DNA of 64,000 nt from Acidobacteriota bacterium. Its GTDB lineage: Bacteria; Acidobacteriota; Blastocatellia; Pyrinomonadales; Pyrinomonadaceae. Shown here one piece after another: positions 26,401 to 34,421 of the stretch. The notes under the pieces were generated by a model that was not told where the DNA came from, made no database searches, and was given only the letters and a program-made list of their open reading frames with translations. The DNA lies in assembly GCA_020199835.1 (NCBI GenBank), contig JAIVJV010000004.1, positions 186,001-250,000 of the forward strand. Direction: 5' to 3'. Position numbers and translations under genes: made by a program. Positions within the stretch are counted from its first letter, which is position 1, and the number at the start of each line of letters is the position of its first letter.

Positions 26401-26736
26401 AATCGCGATCGTCTGCGGCCGATCCTGATGACGACGCTGGCGTTGGTTGCGGGCATGATGCCGCTCGCGCTCGGAACCGGACCGGGTGCTGAAGAACGGC
26501 GCTCGATCGCCATCGTCGTGATCGGCGGTCAATCGCTTTCGTTGCTGCTGACGTTGATTGCTACTCCGGTGGTCTATTCGCTGCTGGACGATGTGAGAAT
26601 GACTGCGCGCTGGCGTGCGCTTGCGGAAACGACGCGTGGAACATGGCAGAGCGTTGTCGAACGCGTCAAGCGGCCGCGTCGCCGGCCCGCTGCTAAAGCT
26701 CCGGCGGAACAAACACCGGACGCCGCCGGCGATTAG
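23479..26736 (+). CDS. RND-family efflux pump, inner-membrane permease
   Basis: A 1085-residue hydrophobe/amphiphile efflux (HAE1) transporter, full length. It has the 12-helix RND layout with two large periplasmic loops. The proton-relay aspartates are D400 and D401 (VVIDDAIVVLEN) in helix 4, and K948 (VVKKNAILQ) in helix 10 matches AcrB Lys940, so it should be a working H+ antiporter. PSVDLPTVSVRVGLPGA marks the first periplasmic porter domain. It probably exports drugs, detergents or lipophilic metabolites; substrate not predictable. Its Arg/Pro-rich C-terminal tail is slightly longer than usual. Tail-to-tail overlap of four bases with the aldolase gene. Confidence 0.95.
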   Translation: MQKLAEICIRRPVFASMIVLSLVVVGAVGFFGLGVDRFPSVDLPTVSVRVGLPGAAPEEVESLVTQQLEEVINTVDGISELRSVSGPGSGFVIATFKLDRNLESAAQDVRDRVNTLGRRLPEDATPPVVQKFDNDSTPVLTVALSADRSLRELTELADKTVRVQLERIGGVGEVRVVGGLDRAINVWIDAERLAAYQIPITAIRDALERQNADVPGGNVTTGREELTLRTLGRFTEPRQFDELVIANVNGSPIKLRDVGRVEDGTKEQRSFSRLNGVPTVTLDIRRQSGANTVEVIRGLKDALPRVEAQLPQDVKLEVIRDQSRYIEAALHEIETHLILGSILASLVVLVFMRSWRSTLIAAVAIPCSVISTFGMMKALDFTLNSVTMLALVLMVGVVIDDAIVVLENIFRFIEEKRMEAKEAAREATKDIGLAVLATTLSLVVIFLPVSFMSSISGRFLYQFGITAAVAIMVSLLVSFTLTPMMSSRLIRVSDAKGGHDEAASRKGFYRWIDAGYSGLLAFAMRHRLAVALLSLGVVLTSIPLYRAVKQEFIPTNVDEAEFEINVNGPEGTNLAVMNETISAMERDILETPGVRLVLSSAGGGFLGGVNQGGAYVRIAPHEERTLSLSKLWRETKNGNPLNAFRGNYTQQDVMQEVRSRLRKYAPMRTGVRNAQSFNFGAGGRTDIDFVFRGPDIVALAGYADELVERSEKLGGIVDADSTLKLNKPELRVMIDRDRAADLGVSTSDIATSLRLMVGGEEEASRFRDQSINEDYDVQLRLTQQDRSDVGTISRLYVPSSRGGLVRLDNLVHIKRDTSPSRIDRLDRERQVSVRASVAPGYALADRIEALRGTVAEMNLPTAYTTTVSGRARELERTFTEFIWAFILSIIFMYMILASQFESVTHPLTILLSLPLSVPFALLSLWGTGDTLNLYSALGVLVLFGVVKKNAILQIDHMNNLRAKGMERAEAIMQGNRDRLRPILMTTLALVAGMMPLALGTGPGAEERRSIAIVVIGGQSLSLLLTLIATPVVYSLLDDVRMTARWRALAETTRGTWQSVVERVKRPRRRPAAKAPAEQTPDAAGD

Positions 26737-27482
26737 TTTTTGTAATCCGCTCCCAACCGATCTAACTTCCGCAGCAGTCCCGGCCACACCAGTCTGCCTG
26801 GCCCACCTTTCGTCACAACCATCTCCTGCGCAGGTATTTGGGCCAGGATCGAATCGGGGATGCGAATCAATTCCTTGCCACCCGACTGCGCGAGTATCTG
26901 AATCCGGCACGCGCGTTCCAGCAGAAACATCGAGAGAAACGCATCGGCCACAGTATGGCCCACCGTCAACAACCCGTGATTTCGCAGAATCAGAAACGTC
27001 TTGTTGCCGAGATCCGTCACGAGCCGCGGTTTTTCTTCGTCATTCAGCGCGAGCCCTTCGTAATCGTGATAACCAAGCGAAGCCAGCACAAACAACGACT
27101 GCTGCGAGATCGGCAACAATCCTTCTTTTTGCGCCGACACAGCGATGCCGCAGTCAGTATGCAAGTGCATCACGCAAAGCGCATCTTCGCGCGCGGCGTG
27201 CACCGCGCTGTGAATCGTGAATCCCGCCGGGTTGATGTGATAGTCAGACTCCATCACGATGCGTCCCTCGAGGTCCACCTTCACCAAACTCGACGCGGTG
27301 ATCTCTTCGAACATCATGCCGTAGGGATTGATCAGAAAGTGATGCTCCGGTCCAGGCACGCGCGCCGAGATGTGCGTGAACACGAGATCATCCCAACCGT
27401 AGATCGATACCAGGCGATACGCGGCGGCGAGATCCACCCGCACTTGCCATTCTTCTGCAGAAACAATCTCATGGGCGTTCAT
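26733..27482 (-). CDS. Class II aldolase / adducin family protein
   Basis: A 249-residue protein of the class II aldolase fold (fuculose-phosphate aldolase, ribulose-5-phosphate 4-epimerase, adducin head). The metal-binding histidines are in VMHLHTDCG, and a third one in ILRNHGLLTVG; FTHISARVPG and INPYGMMFEEITAS complete the pattern. The length fits the short decarboxylase/aldolase members. The ATG at 27482 has GGAGG seven bases upstream; the open frame's earlier ATG does not. It overlaps the end of pncB by 14 bases, so it is co-transcribed with NAD-salvage genes, although no direct link to that pathway is known. Confidence 0.85.
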   Translation of the reverse strand: MNAHEIVSAEEWQVRVDLAAAYRLVSIYGWDDLVFTHISARVPGPEHHFLINPYGMMFEEITASSLVKVDLEGRIVMESDYHINPAGFTIHSAVHAAREDALCVMHLHTDCGIAVSAQKEGLLPISQQSLFVLASLGYHDYEGLALNDEEKPRLVTDLGNKTFLILRNHGLLTVGHTVADAFLSMFLLERACRIQILAQSGGKELIRIPDSILAQIPAQEMVVTKGGPGRLVWPGLLRKLDRLGADYKN

Positions 27483-28932
27483 AGTCAAACCTCCGGGCAT
27501 ACGCAACCTCGGGCTTTTTCAAAACCGACTCCCAACCGGAATGGTCTTCCTTGAATCGCTTTACCAGGTCGTCACGCAAGAGGCGCAGCTTATCACTGAG
27601 TTGTCGGGGATAGTTGTCAATATCGCGGAAACGTTTTCGTTGTTCTTCGACGAAAACTTTCTGTTTCCAGATCGACGGAATCGCTGAATGTTGACCGTTC
27701 TCCCAGAACGGGACCAGCAGTCGCTCGACTTTAACCGCGCCGGGGATCTCGACGTTTTCGTTGTCGAGTCCGATCACGTCGGCGACGTAGTTTCCTTCAG
27801 CGTCACTGCCGCGAAATAACTGTAACTTGCCGGGCAGCGTGATCTTCTCTTCAGAGTTTGACGCCTTCAACGTTGGCTGATCGTTGATCAGACACATCTT
27901 GAAGATCACACCGGCCACGGCACGCACCTCACTCGAAAGCTTTGTGCCGATGCCAAAACCAGCAACTTCCGGAAACTCTTTCACGATCTGTTTCACGCGC
28001 TCCACGTCGAGATCGCCGGTAAGATTCGGGCGCAGTCCGGTCAAACCGTTCGCAGCGAAGAACCGCAGACACCATTGTCCGAGTTGCGCGAGATTTCCTG
28101 AATCGACGCGAAAACCTTTGAACGCGTGCCGCCGAGCCTGGTTTGAGGTCGCGGCCATCGCGGCATGAACCGCGCCCATGTAAACGTCGATCGTGTCGAG
28201 TAGCAGCGTGGTGCCGTTTGGATTCGCGTCAAGCCAGCGCTCGAACGCGACCTGTTCGAAGTGTTTTGGCTTGCCGGTCCGTGGATCTATCTCCGGGTGG
28301 TCCACAAAATCGATGTAGGCCTGTTGCCAGTAGTGTGCTTCCGTGCCGACCGCGGGAATGTCGAGACGAAACGCGGCTTCGAGATTGGAAGTGTCGTTGA
28401 AGCCGCCGATGAAAGCATAGACCGCGATATCAACCGCGCGTTCGATGTCGCCGTTGCGACGCAGCGAAAAATCTGACAACCAGCGATCGCCCGCGGCCAT
28501 GCGAAACTGGAGCGCGAGGCTCGCAGTCGTCATCGGCAGATCAAAGGCGTGCTCAAACTTGATCTCCTGCGCCTGCGTCATGCCAAACGCGCCGCCGATG
28601 TCCGCAAACGGTTCCTGTGCGAAGACAATCGTGCCCGGACGCACGGTGCGGATCTTGCCGACGAACTGAATGTCTTCGATCTTCTTCGCGAAGAGCTCCA
28701 GGCCGCCGCGATCCTGTTCGAGAAAACGCAATCGCGGACGATCGATCTGGCTGTCCACCAGTAAACGAATTAAACGCTCGTGTCCGAGACACGGTGCGTA
28801 AGCGAGTTTGCGTTGGGTGACGTAGAAGGTCGCTTCGGCGTCGCTGAGTGACTGGTCGTGCAGACGGGTGACGTCTTTGAAGGACGCATCGCCCATCGCC
28901 GCATGGTAACGATCGATGTTTAAGGTGCCCAC
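27469..28932 (-). CDS. pncB: Nicotinate phosphoribosyltransferase
   Basis: A 487-residue type II phosphoribosyltransferase. Motifs include SDAEATFYVTQRK, TTASLALQFRMAAGDRW, a PRPP-binding region with FRVDSGNLAQLGQW, and GFGIGTKLSSEV. It converts nicotinate, PRPP and ATP to nicotinate mononucleotide in the Preiss-Handler pathway. The gene for the enzyme that produces nicotinate, pncA, lies two bases upstream in the same direction, so the operon recovers NAD from nicotinamide. Some family members are hard to tell from nicotinamide phosphoribosyltransferase by motif alone, but the pncA partner favours nicotinate. Confidence 0.88.
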   Translation of the reverse strand: MGTLNIDRYHAAMGDASFKDVTRLHDQSLSDAEATFYVTQRKLAYAPCLGHERLIRLLVDSQIDRPRLRFLEQDRGGLELFAKKIEDIQFVGKIRTVRPGTIVFAQEPFADIGGAFGMTQAQEIKFEHAFDLPMTTASLALQFRMAAGDRWLSDFSLRRNGDIERAVDIAVYAFIGGFNDTSNLEAAFRLDIPAVGTEAHYWQQAYIDFVDHPEIDPRTGKPKHFEQVAFERWLDANPNGTTLLLDTIDVYMGAVHAAMAATSNQARRHAFKGFRVDSGNLAQLGQWCLRFFAANGLTGLRPNLTGDLDVERVKQIVKEFPEVAGFGIGTKLSSEVRAVAGVIFKMCLINDQPTLKASNSEEKITLPGKLQLFRGSDAEGNYVADVIGLDNENVEIPGAVKVERLLVPFWENGQHSAIPSIWKQKVFVEEQRKRFRDIDNYPRQLSDKLRLLRDDLVKRFKEDHSGWESVLKKPEVAYARRFDYERP

Positions 28933-28934
28933 GT

Positions 28935-29486
28935 CTAGACTATTTCCGCGCCCGCGGCGCGCATCTCTTCAATGGCTTGTTTTCCGTCGCCGGGTTGTAG
29001 TTCCACGGGCCGCATCGCTTCTTCGACTGCCTTCACTTTGAACCCCTGCTGAAGCGCGTCGAGCACGGTGTTTTTGACGCAGTAATCTGTAGCTAATCCA
29101 CCAACTACCACTTCCTCAACGCTCTGTTTGCGAAGCTCGGTGGCGAGATCGGTTTCGTCAAACGCGGAGTAGCAGTCCTTATCGCCGAGACCTTTCGAGA
29201 CCACTTTGATTCGCGGATCGTCGACGAGCGCTGGATGAAATTTAGCGCCCTCGGTGTCTTGCACGCAGTGAACGGGCCAGGTGCCGCCGGACTCCGCGAA
29301 GTGTTTAGTGCTTCGTGGATGCCAGTCGCGACTTTTGTAAACCGGATCTCCGCGCTCGAGAAATTCGTGAATGAGCTTATTTAGGGGCGCGACTACTTCG
29401 TCGCCCTGCGGTACAGCGAGCGTGCCGCCCGGACAGAAATCGTTTTGCACGTCGATGACCAGTAGCGCTTGCCTGGTATTGGTCAT
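28935..29486 (-). CDS. pncA: Nicotinamidase
   Basis: A 183-residue isochorismatase-fold amidase that hydrolyses nicotinamide to nicotinate. The catalytic triad is visible: D12 in VIDVQNDF, K98 in VVSKGLG and C136 in ATDYCVKNT. The metal-binding residues are D54, H56 and H62 in SRDWHPRSTKHF. Length is normal. Followed immediately by pncB. A TAACAT box lies nine bases before the ATG on the minus strand. Divergent from pgi, with 56 bases between start codons. Confidence 0.93.
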   Translation of the reverse strand: MTNTRQALLVIDVQNDFCPGGTLAVPQGDEVVAPLNKLIHEFLERGDPVYKSRDWHPRSTKHFAESGGTWPVHCVQDTEGAKFHPALVDDPRIKVVSKGLGDKDCYSAFDETDLATELRKQSVEEVVVGGLATDYCVKNTVLDALQQGFKVKAVEEAMRPVELQPGDGKQAIEEMRAAGAEIV

Positions 29487-29542
29487 GATGTGCCGATGTT
29501 ACACTGATCGCGCACACTCTAAAAGCCGAGGTTGGAACACGA

Positions 29543-31102
29543 ATGGATTTCGTCGAACAGTTTCCCGACGCGCTCGCCGAGCGCATCAACAACGCCATCG
29601 CTGAAGCGAAAAACGCGCGGATCGCGGAACGCATTCGGGCGAAGGACGCTTCGGTTTGGACCACTAATGATTCCGTCGCGAAGATGATCAAGAACTCGCT
29701 CGGCTGGTTAACGGTGGCGGACGAGATGTTGGGCGTTGTGGACGAGTTGCGGGCGTTTGCGGAAGAGGTGCGCGGGAAGTTTCGACACGTGATGGTGTGT
29801 GGGATGGGTGGTTCGTCGCTTTGTCCAGAGGTGTTGGCGCGAACGTTTGGCCGGCAGGAGGGGTTTCCGGAGTTGCTGGTGCTGGATTCGACTGACCCAG
29901 ATGTGATTGCGGGTTTTGAGGCGCGAATCGAGATTGAGAGGTGTCTGTTTGTTATCGCGTCGAAGTCGGGGACGACGACCGAGCCGAACGTTTTTTATAA
30001 GTATTGGTACGACCGTCTCGGTCGACGGCCGGAGCATTTCATTGCGATTACCGATCCTGGTTCTCCGCTCGTTGAGCAGGACTTTAGTAGAGTTTTTTTG
30101 AACCAGGCGGATATTGGCGGGCGTTACTCGGCGCTGTCGTACTTCGGGGTGGTGCCCGCTGCATTAATGGGTTTAGACATACGAAAGTTGCTTCAGTTCG
30201 AGAAGCATACTGACGCCGCGTTGCGGTTAGGTGTGGCGATTGGGGAGTGTGCGAAGGCTGGACGCGACAAGCTCACGTTTGTGATCGACCCGAAGCTCGC
30301 GACGCTCGGGTTGTGGATCGAGCAACTGATCGCGGAAAGCACGGGTAAAGAAGGGAAGGGAATACTGCCGGTCGTTGGCGAGTCGCTGGGGGAGCCGTCG
30401 GTTTACGGCGACGATCGTGTGTTCGTGTCGATCAGTTTGGACACTGATTTCAGCGGTTTGAAAGACTCGGATCAGCCAGTGATTCGTCACCGCATAAACG
30501 ATATCTACGATCTCGGCGCGGAGTTTTTGGTTTGGGAGTTTGCCACCGCATGCGCGGGTTGGCGCCTCGGTATCAATCCTTTCGATCAACCCAACGTGCA
30601 GGAAGCCAAAGACGCCACCAAAGAATTACTCGCGGAGTTCACCGAGAGTAAAAAACTACCCGACTCAACTCCCGAAGCATCACTGAACGACTCAGTGCGT
30701 TCACAACTCACTCAGCTCAAACCCGGCGATTACATCGCCTTTCTCAACTACATCGAACAGCTTCCCGAAGTCGATCACAAACTCCAACAAATCCGAACGC
30801 GCCTGCGCGACACGACCCGTTGCGCCACAACCATCGGCTACGGTCCACGTTTCCTCCACTCAACCGGACAGCTTCACAAAGGTGGTCCTGACAGCGGCGT
30901 CTTCTTTCAACTCGGCGCGAAAGACAAAACCGACTTTCCAGTGCCCGGCGAAGCGTACTCTTTCAGCGTGCTCAAAGAAGCGCAGGCGTTAGGCGACTTC
31001 AGAGCCTTGACCAAACGTGGCCGGCGAGTCGTCAGAATCGATCTCGGTGACGATCTGTTAGGAGGTCTCGACAGCTTGGAACAGGCTATCCGTTCATCCT
31101 GA
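29543..31102 (+). CDS. pgi: Glucose-6-phosphate isomerase
   Basis: A 519-residue enzyme of the SIS fold interconverting glucose-6-phosphate and fructose-6-phosphate. VMVCGMGGSSLCPEVLARTFG and VIASKSGTTTEPNVFYKY are the two sugar-phosphate loops, and GIGGS-like glycine runs and the C-terminal TTIGYGPRFLHSTGQLHKGG block carry the usual catalytic region. The sequence resembles the isomerase half of bifunctional transaldolase/phosphoglucose-isomerase proteins, but the transaldolase half is absent. The ATG at 29543 is preceded by GAGG. Single gene, with a 197-base gap before the MreB-like gene. Confidence 0.92.
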   Translation: MDFVEQFPDALAERINNAIAEAKNARIAERIRAKDASVWTTNDSVAKMIKNSLGWLTVADEMLGVVDELRAFAEEVRGKFRHVMVCGMGGSSLCPEVLARTFGRQEGFPELLVLDSTDPDVIAGFEARIEIERCLFVIASKSGTTTEPNVFYKYWYDRLGRRPEHFIAITDPGSPLVEQDFSRVFLNQADIGGRYSALSYFGVVPAALMGLDIRKLLQFEKHTDAALRLGVAIGECAKAGRDKLTFVIDPKLATLGLWIEQLIAESTGKEGKGILPVVGESLGEPSVYGDDRVFVSISLDTDFSGLKDSDQPVIRHRINDIYDLGAEFLVWEFATACAGWRLGINPFDQPNVQEAKDATKELLAEFTESKKLPDSTPEASLNDSVRSQLTQLKPGDYIAFLNYIEQLPEVDHKLQQIRTRLRDTTRCATTIGYGPRFLHSTGQLHKGGPDSGVFFQLGAKDKTDFPVPGEAYSFSVLKEAQALGDFRALTKRGRRVVRIDLGDDLLGGLDSLEQAIRSS

Positions 31103-31186
31103 ATGCTACGAACTGGTACGCATCGCGGTCGAACCGCATAGTTGTCATACGGCTCTGGAAATTACCCACGAATAGTTCTTTTCCTC

Positions 31187-31214
31187 TTGAAAGAACATCC
31201 CCCGCCGGCATTAT
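31187..31214 (+). promoter_or_regulatory. Putative promoter of the MreB-like gene
   Basis: TTGAAA (31187-31192) and CATTAT (31209-31214) with a 16-base spacer, about 86 bases before the GTG start. A sigma-70-type match of moderate quality. Confidence 0.4.
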
Positions 31215-31299
31215 CAATTTTTTGTTCAGGCATACGAGTTGCCGCCCTGAAGCTAACTCGCTTCCTGGAACCTGCCGGTTTGGAGGAGGAACCGTCGCC

Positions 31300-32367
31300 G
31301 TGAAATTCATCGAGAAGTTTTTCAGAAATCAACTAGCTATCGATCTGGGCACTGTCAACACTCTCATTTACCAGCCTGATCGCGGTGTAGTGTTGAATGA
31401 GCCTTCAGTAGTTGCCGTCGATCGTTACAATGGCGACGTTGTTTCAGTTGGGCATAAGGCGCTGCGACTCCTCGGGCGTGAGCCGCGGGGCATCGAAGTC
31501 CATCGACCAATCCGCTCAGGCACGATTTTCAATTTCGAAGTGACGCAGAAGATGCTGCGTTCGTTTATCGGCAGTGTCAGCGATGGATACCGGCGCGGGC
31601 ACTTCGTCGTCGGGATTCCCGGGTCAGCGACGGCGGTCGAACAGCGTTCGGTGCGCGATGCGGTACACGTGGCGGGCGGAAGTCGCATAGATCTGGTTGA
31701 CGAGGGATTGGCTGCGGGACTCGGCGCCGGTCTTTCGTTCGACGACGAACGCGCGCATCTCGTGGTTGATATCGGAGGCGGAACGACAAACATCGCGTTG
31801 GTGGCGTCGGGCGGAGTCGTTAATTCGATGAGTCTTACGGCCGCTGGAAATGCGATGGACGAGAGTATTCGCGATTACGTACGGTCCAACTACTGTTTGC
31901 AGATCGGCGAAAACACCGCCGAAGCGCTGAAGAAAGAGATGGGAGTGCTTGGTGAAGCGATTCCCGTGGATGAGCGGAAAGTAAAAATTGTGGGCAAACA
32001 GTTGAGCGATGGATCGGCGTGTGCGGTGCACATCACGGCGGAAGAAGTACGCGAGGCGTTGGAACCGGTGATCGGTGAAATCGTTGGCGGCGTGCGCAGA
32101 GTGATCGAAGATGCACAGCCCGAAGCAGTCGGGGATATTTACTACTCCGGCCTGATTCTCACGGGCGGTGGTTCGTTGTTGAAAGGGATCAAGGATCGGT
32201 TACAAGCGGAGTTGAAACTGCGGGCCACTATGCCCGAAGATCCCATCACGACGGTCGCGATGGGTGCCGGGATGTTACTGGCCGAGCCGCAACAGCTTCA
32301 TCGCTGCGCCATTCGTACCAATCTTCCTGTCTGGCAGGAAGCGGAAGAGCTGATTGTCAGTTGGTAG
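31300..32367 (+). CDS. MreB/Mbl-like actin-family protein
   Basis: A 355-residue actin-fold protein. The phosphate-1 loop is IDLGTVNTLIY, followed by VVLNEPSVVAVD, the phosphate-2 loop VVDIGGGTTNIAL, and the adenosine segment LTGGGSLLKGI. The GTG at 31300 follows GGAGGAGG. It is diverged from housekeeping MreB in the middle (RRGHFVVGIPGSATAVEQRSVRDA, NYCLQIGENTAEALKKEMG) and its C-terminus is longer with a Cys/Gln/His-rich end. No mreC, mreD, mrdA or rodA lies nearby, so it may be an Mbl-type paralogue rather than the cell-shape mreB. It would polymerise with ATP beneath the inner membrane. Confidence 0.85.
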   Translation: MKFIEKFFRNQLAIDLGTVNTLIYQPDRGVVLNEPSVVAVDRYNGDVVSVGHKALRLLGREPRGIEVHRPIRSGTIFNFEVTQKMLRSFIGSVSDGYRRGHFVVGIPGSATAVEQRSVRDAVHVAGGSRIDLVDEGLAAGLGAGLSFDDERAHLVVDIGGGTTNIALVASGGVVNSMSLTAAGNAMDESIRDYVRSNYCLQIGENTAEALKKEMGVLGEAIPVDERKVKIVGKQLSDGSACAVHITAEEVREALEPVIGEIVGGVRRVIEDAQPEAVGDIYYSGLILTGGGSLLKGIKDRLQAELKLRATMPEDPITTVAMGAGMLLAEPQQLHRCAIRTNLPVWQEAEELIVSW

Positions 32368-32377
32368 TCGCTGACTA

Positions 32378-32500
32378 TTAACAGTTAACGTATCCGAGTA
32401 ACCAGAACACGATAATAAAGATCAGAATTGTTGAAATGCATCCGCCGCCAAACTTCCACGCGGCGGCGCCGGCTAAAATTCCTCTGAGTGGACCTTGCAT
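32378..32500 (-). CDS. 40-residue membrane protein of unknown function
   Basis: A small open frame with a strong start: GGAGG eight bases before the ATG at 32500. The product begins MQGPLRGILAGAAAWKFGGG and continues into a single hydrophobic helix (STILIFIIVFWLLGYV) with a Cys before and at the end. It is a Gly/Ala-rich amphipathic start plus one transmembrane segment. It lies ten bases beyond the MreB-like stop, tail to tail, and 81 bases downstream of topoisomerase IB on the same strand. The ribosome-binding site and coherent composition support translation; no function is known. Confidence 0.7.
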   Translation of the reverse strand: MQGPLRGILAGAAAWKFGGGCISTILIFIIVFWLLGYVNC

Positions 32501-32581
32501 TCACACCTCCTATTTGCCACATATCCGAACACAAACTAACTTGCACCACGTCTTCGGCAAGCTCAGTGCCAAGCAGTTCGA

Positions 32582-33709
32582 TCACGCGTCCTTGCCAGCG
32601 GTAGCGCGCGCGGCGTTGTTAACTGCGGCGCGAGTTACAGCGGGATTGACTTTGCCAACGGCCTTGCGAACTGCGTTGCGCGTACCATTCTGACCGAGAA
32701 ACTTAAGCAAGGCACGCTCGGCCTCGTGGAGTCCGCGCCCACGAAACGCAATCAGATCCTCCAGTTTGCCGTAACAGTTCTCGATCACTTTTCCTTTTTC
32801 AAACTCGCTGATGACGTCCGGACAGACGTACGAGCTGCGACAAACCGCAGGCGTGTTTCCCAACACTTCGGCTGTCTCTTTGATCGCTGCGACGAGTCGT
32901 CGCTTCCGTACTGTCGCTTGCGTGCGTATGGTCGATTCTTCCGGCATCTCAACTCCCGCTCGCGACAGAGCGCACGCGCAAACGAGCGTACCGGCCCAGG
33001 TGCGAAAGTCTTTCGCACTGAAACGCTCGCCCATGATCTCTTTGATGTACATGTTGATGTGCTGCCGCGTTACGTTAACGATCTTGCCCTCTTCGTTTTC
33101 AAACTTGAAAACGTTGTATCCCGCCAGTTTCATCGATTCGCGAACCACCTTCGCCACTTGTCGATCCCGAAGCTGGCGTTGCTGCCGCACACCCGACTTA
33201 CCGGGGAAATCAAAGTCTATTAAATCGCCTTTCACGGTGACGTGTTTTCGCCGCAGCGTCGCGATGCCATAACTCCCGTGCTCACTCGCGTATGACCGAC
33301 TACCCGGCCGCATGTAACACGTCGAAAGAATGCGCAGAATCGCTGCAAGCACGCGTTCGCGGCCTAAACCAGGCTGGCGCAGGTGACGCGAGATCGTGAC
33401 GCGTAACTTCGGAAGCGCCCTCGCAAATTTCCCCAGACGCTTGAACTTGCGTATTTCCTGAAGACGCGTGTGATCTGCGTGATAAAGGTATTGCCAACGT
33501 CCGGCCGCGTCTTTGCCAACTGCCTGCAATCTTCCCTTCGCAGCCGGATTGACCGCGACCTCAGTCCAGGCCGGTGGAATTTTCAAATCGCGAATCCGGT
33601 CGAGATCGGCTTTCGTCAAACGCCCACTCTGCGGTCGATAACGAAACCCACGTTTCGGACTACCGAGTCGCTTGATGCCGATTAGTTGCAATCGTTCGAG
33701 GTTGGTCAT
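32582..33709 (-). CDS. DNA topoisomerase IB
   Basis: A 375-residue poxvirus-type topoisomerase I. The N-terminal domain has RRL-like GFRYRPQSGRLT and RIRDLKIPPAWTEV. The catalytic domain has RVLAAILRILSTCYMRPGS, EHGSYGIATLRRKHV and the active-site tyrosine Y294 in AVCRSSYVCP. It relaxes supercoils without ATP by a 3'-phosphotyrosyl intermediate. Bacterial copies are accessory and often sit in stress or accessory clusters. The C-terminal 40 residues are Ala/Arg/Lys-rich and probably bind DNA nonspecifically. Divergent from the zinc-ribbon gene. Confidence 0.95.
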   Translation of the reverse strand: MTNLERLQLIGIKRLGSPKRGFRYRPQSGRLTKADLDRIRDLKIPPAWTEVAVNPAAKGRLQAVGKDAAGRWQYLYHADHTRLQEIRKFKRLGKFARALPKLRVTISRHLRQPGLGRERVLAAILRILSTCYMRPGSRSYASEHGSYGIATLRRKHVTVKGDLIDFDFPGKSGVRQQRQLRDRQVAKVVRESMKLAGYNVFKFENEEGKIVNVTRQHINMYIKEIMGERFSAKDFRTWAGTLVCACALSRAGVEMPEESTIRTQATVRKRRLVAAIKETAEVLGNTPAVCRSSYVCPDVISEFEKGKVIENCYGKLEDLIAFRGRGLHEAERALLKFLGQNGTRNAVRKAVGKVNPAVTRAAVNNAARATAGKDA

Positions 33710-33763
33710 TGGCTACTGTGGCGAGTTCGCAAGGTGGAACGGAATTTGTTTAGAACTAACGAC

Positions 33764-33958
33764 GTGAGCAACATAGATCTTCAACCGAACAGCAACTCCA
33801 GACCCACATACCATGTGATTTGCACATGGTGTGGCGCTCTTATCCGATCGACCAGCATCGGAAACTCTGAACAGATGTGTTTGATATGTCATGCGCGAAT
33901 GCTCAACGACTACTTTCAGCGATTGAGACAACACAGCAACCAAAAGCGTCGCCAGTAG
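33764..33958 (+). CDS. Small zinc-ribbon protein
   Basis: A 64-residue frame from a GTG. It contains two Cys pairs, CTWCGALIR and CLICHARM, about 20 residues apart, which is the layout of a zinc ribbon, followed by a helical basic tail (YFQRLRQHSNQKRRQ). It resembles short stand-alone zinc ribbons found beside stress genes; a role is not known. The start is uncertain since no clear Shine-Dalgarno precedes it, and the open frame extends upstream over the topoisomerase start region. Confidence 0.55.
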   Translation: MSNIDLQPNSNSRPTYHVICTWCGALIRSTSIGNSEQMCLICHARMLNDYFQRLRQHSNQKRRQ

Positions 33959-34120
33959 TTGTGTAGTTTTCCGGTACAGCGGCTTCCTCCTGTTGTTTAC
34001 TTCCAAAGCACCTTCGACATGAATCGAACGATCTCCGAACGCTGGCGCAAGCAGGATGCCACCGGATCGCGATTTGCTGGGCGTAAGCAAAGAACGTTAA
34101 GGAGAAAGCGATCCGCCTTT

Positions 34121-34413
34121 ATGGCGCAATCACGTGAGTCAGTGGAAGACGTCGTAGCGCTCGAGTCAGAGTCTACGGAAGAAGTGGAGGCTGCGATTAC
34201 GAGAAGGATCGCGGCGGACCGGGTGTGTCGATCGGATTACTGCTGGGCGCGATCGAGAAGGAGCGTGACAGCCTTGAGCTGATGGAACAGACCGTCGAAA
34301 CGTTCCGCCAGGCACTCGACGAACGTCGCCACTCACTCGAGCTTCAGCAGCAGGTGCTGCTCGAGTTGTCCGACACCATTCAGGCCCAGGGAGCGGAAAA
34401 CGAGAAGGAGTAG
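34121..34413 (+). pseudogene. Small acidic coiled-coil protein, possibly split by a frameshift
   Basis: Two frames look like parts of one small protein. Frame A from the ATG at 34121 reads MAQSRESVEDVVALESESTE and continues to EEVEAAIT, then turns into Arg/Cys/Ser-rich sequence and stops at 34282. Frame B, open from about 34135 with a GTG at 34225, reads SIGLLLGAIEKERDSLELMEQ and continues as a Glu/Gln/Leu-rich coiled coil to a stop at 34413. A single-base change near 34195 would join them. Alternatively only frame B (34225-34413, 62 residues) is a gene, overlapping nothing and eight bases before the SDR start. No function is known. Confidence 0.4.
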
Positions 34414-34421
34414 TTCGTAAG

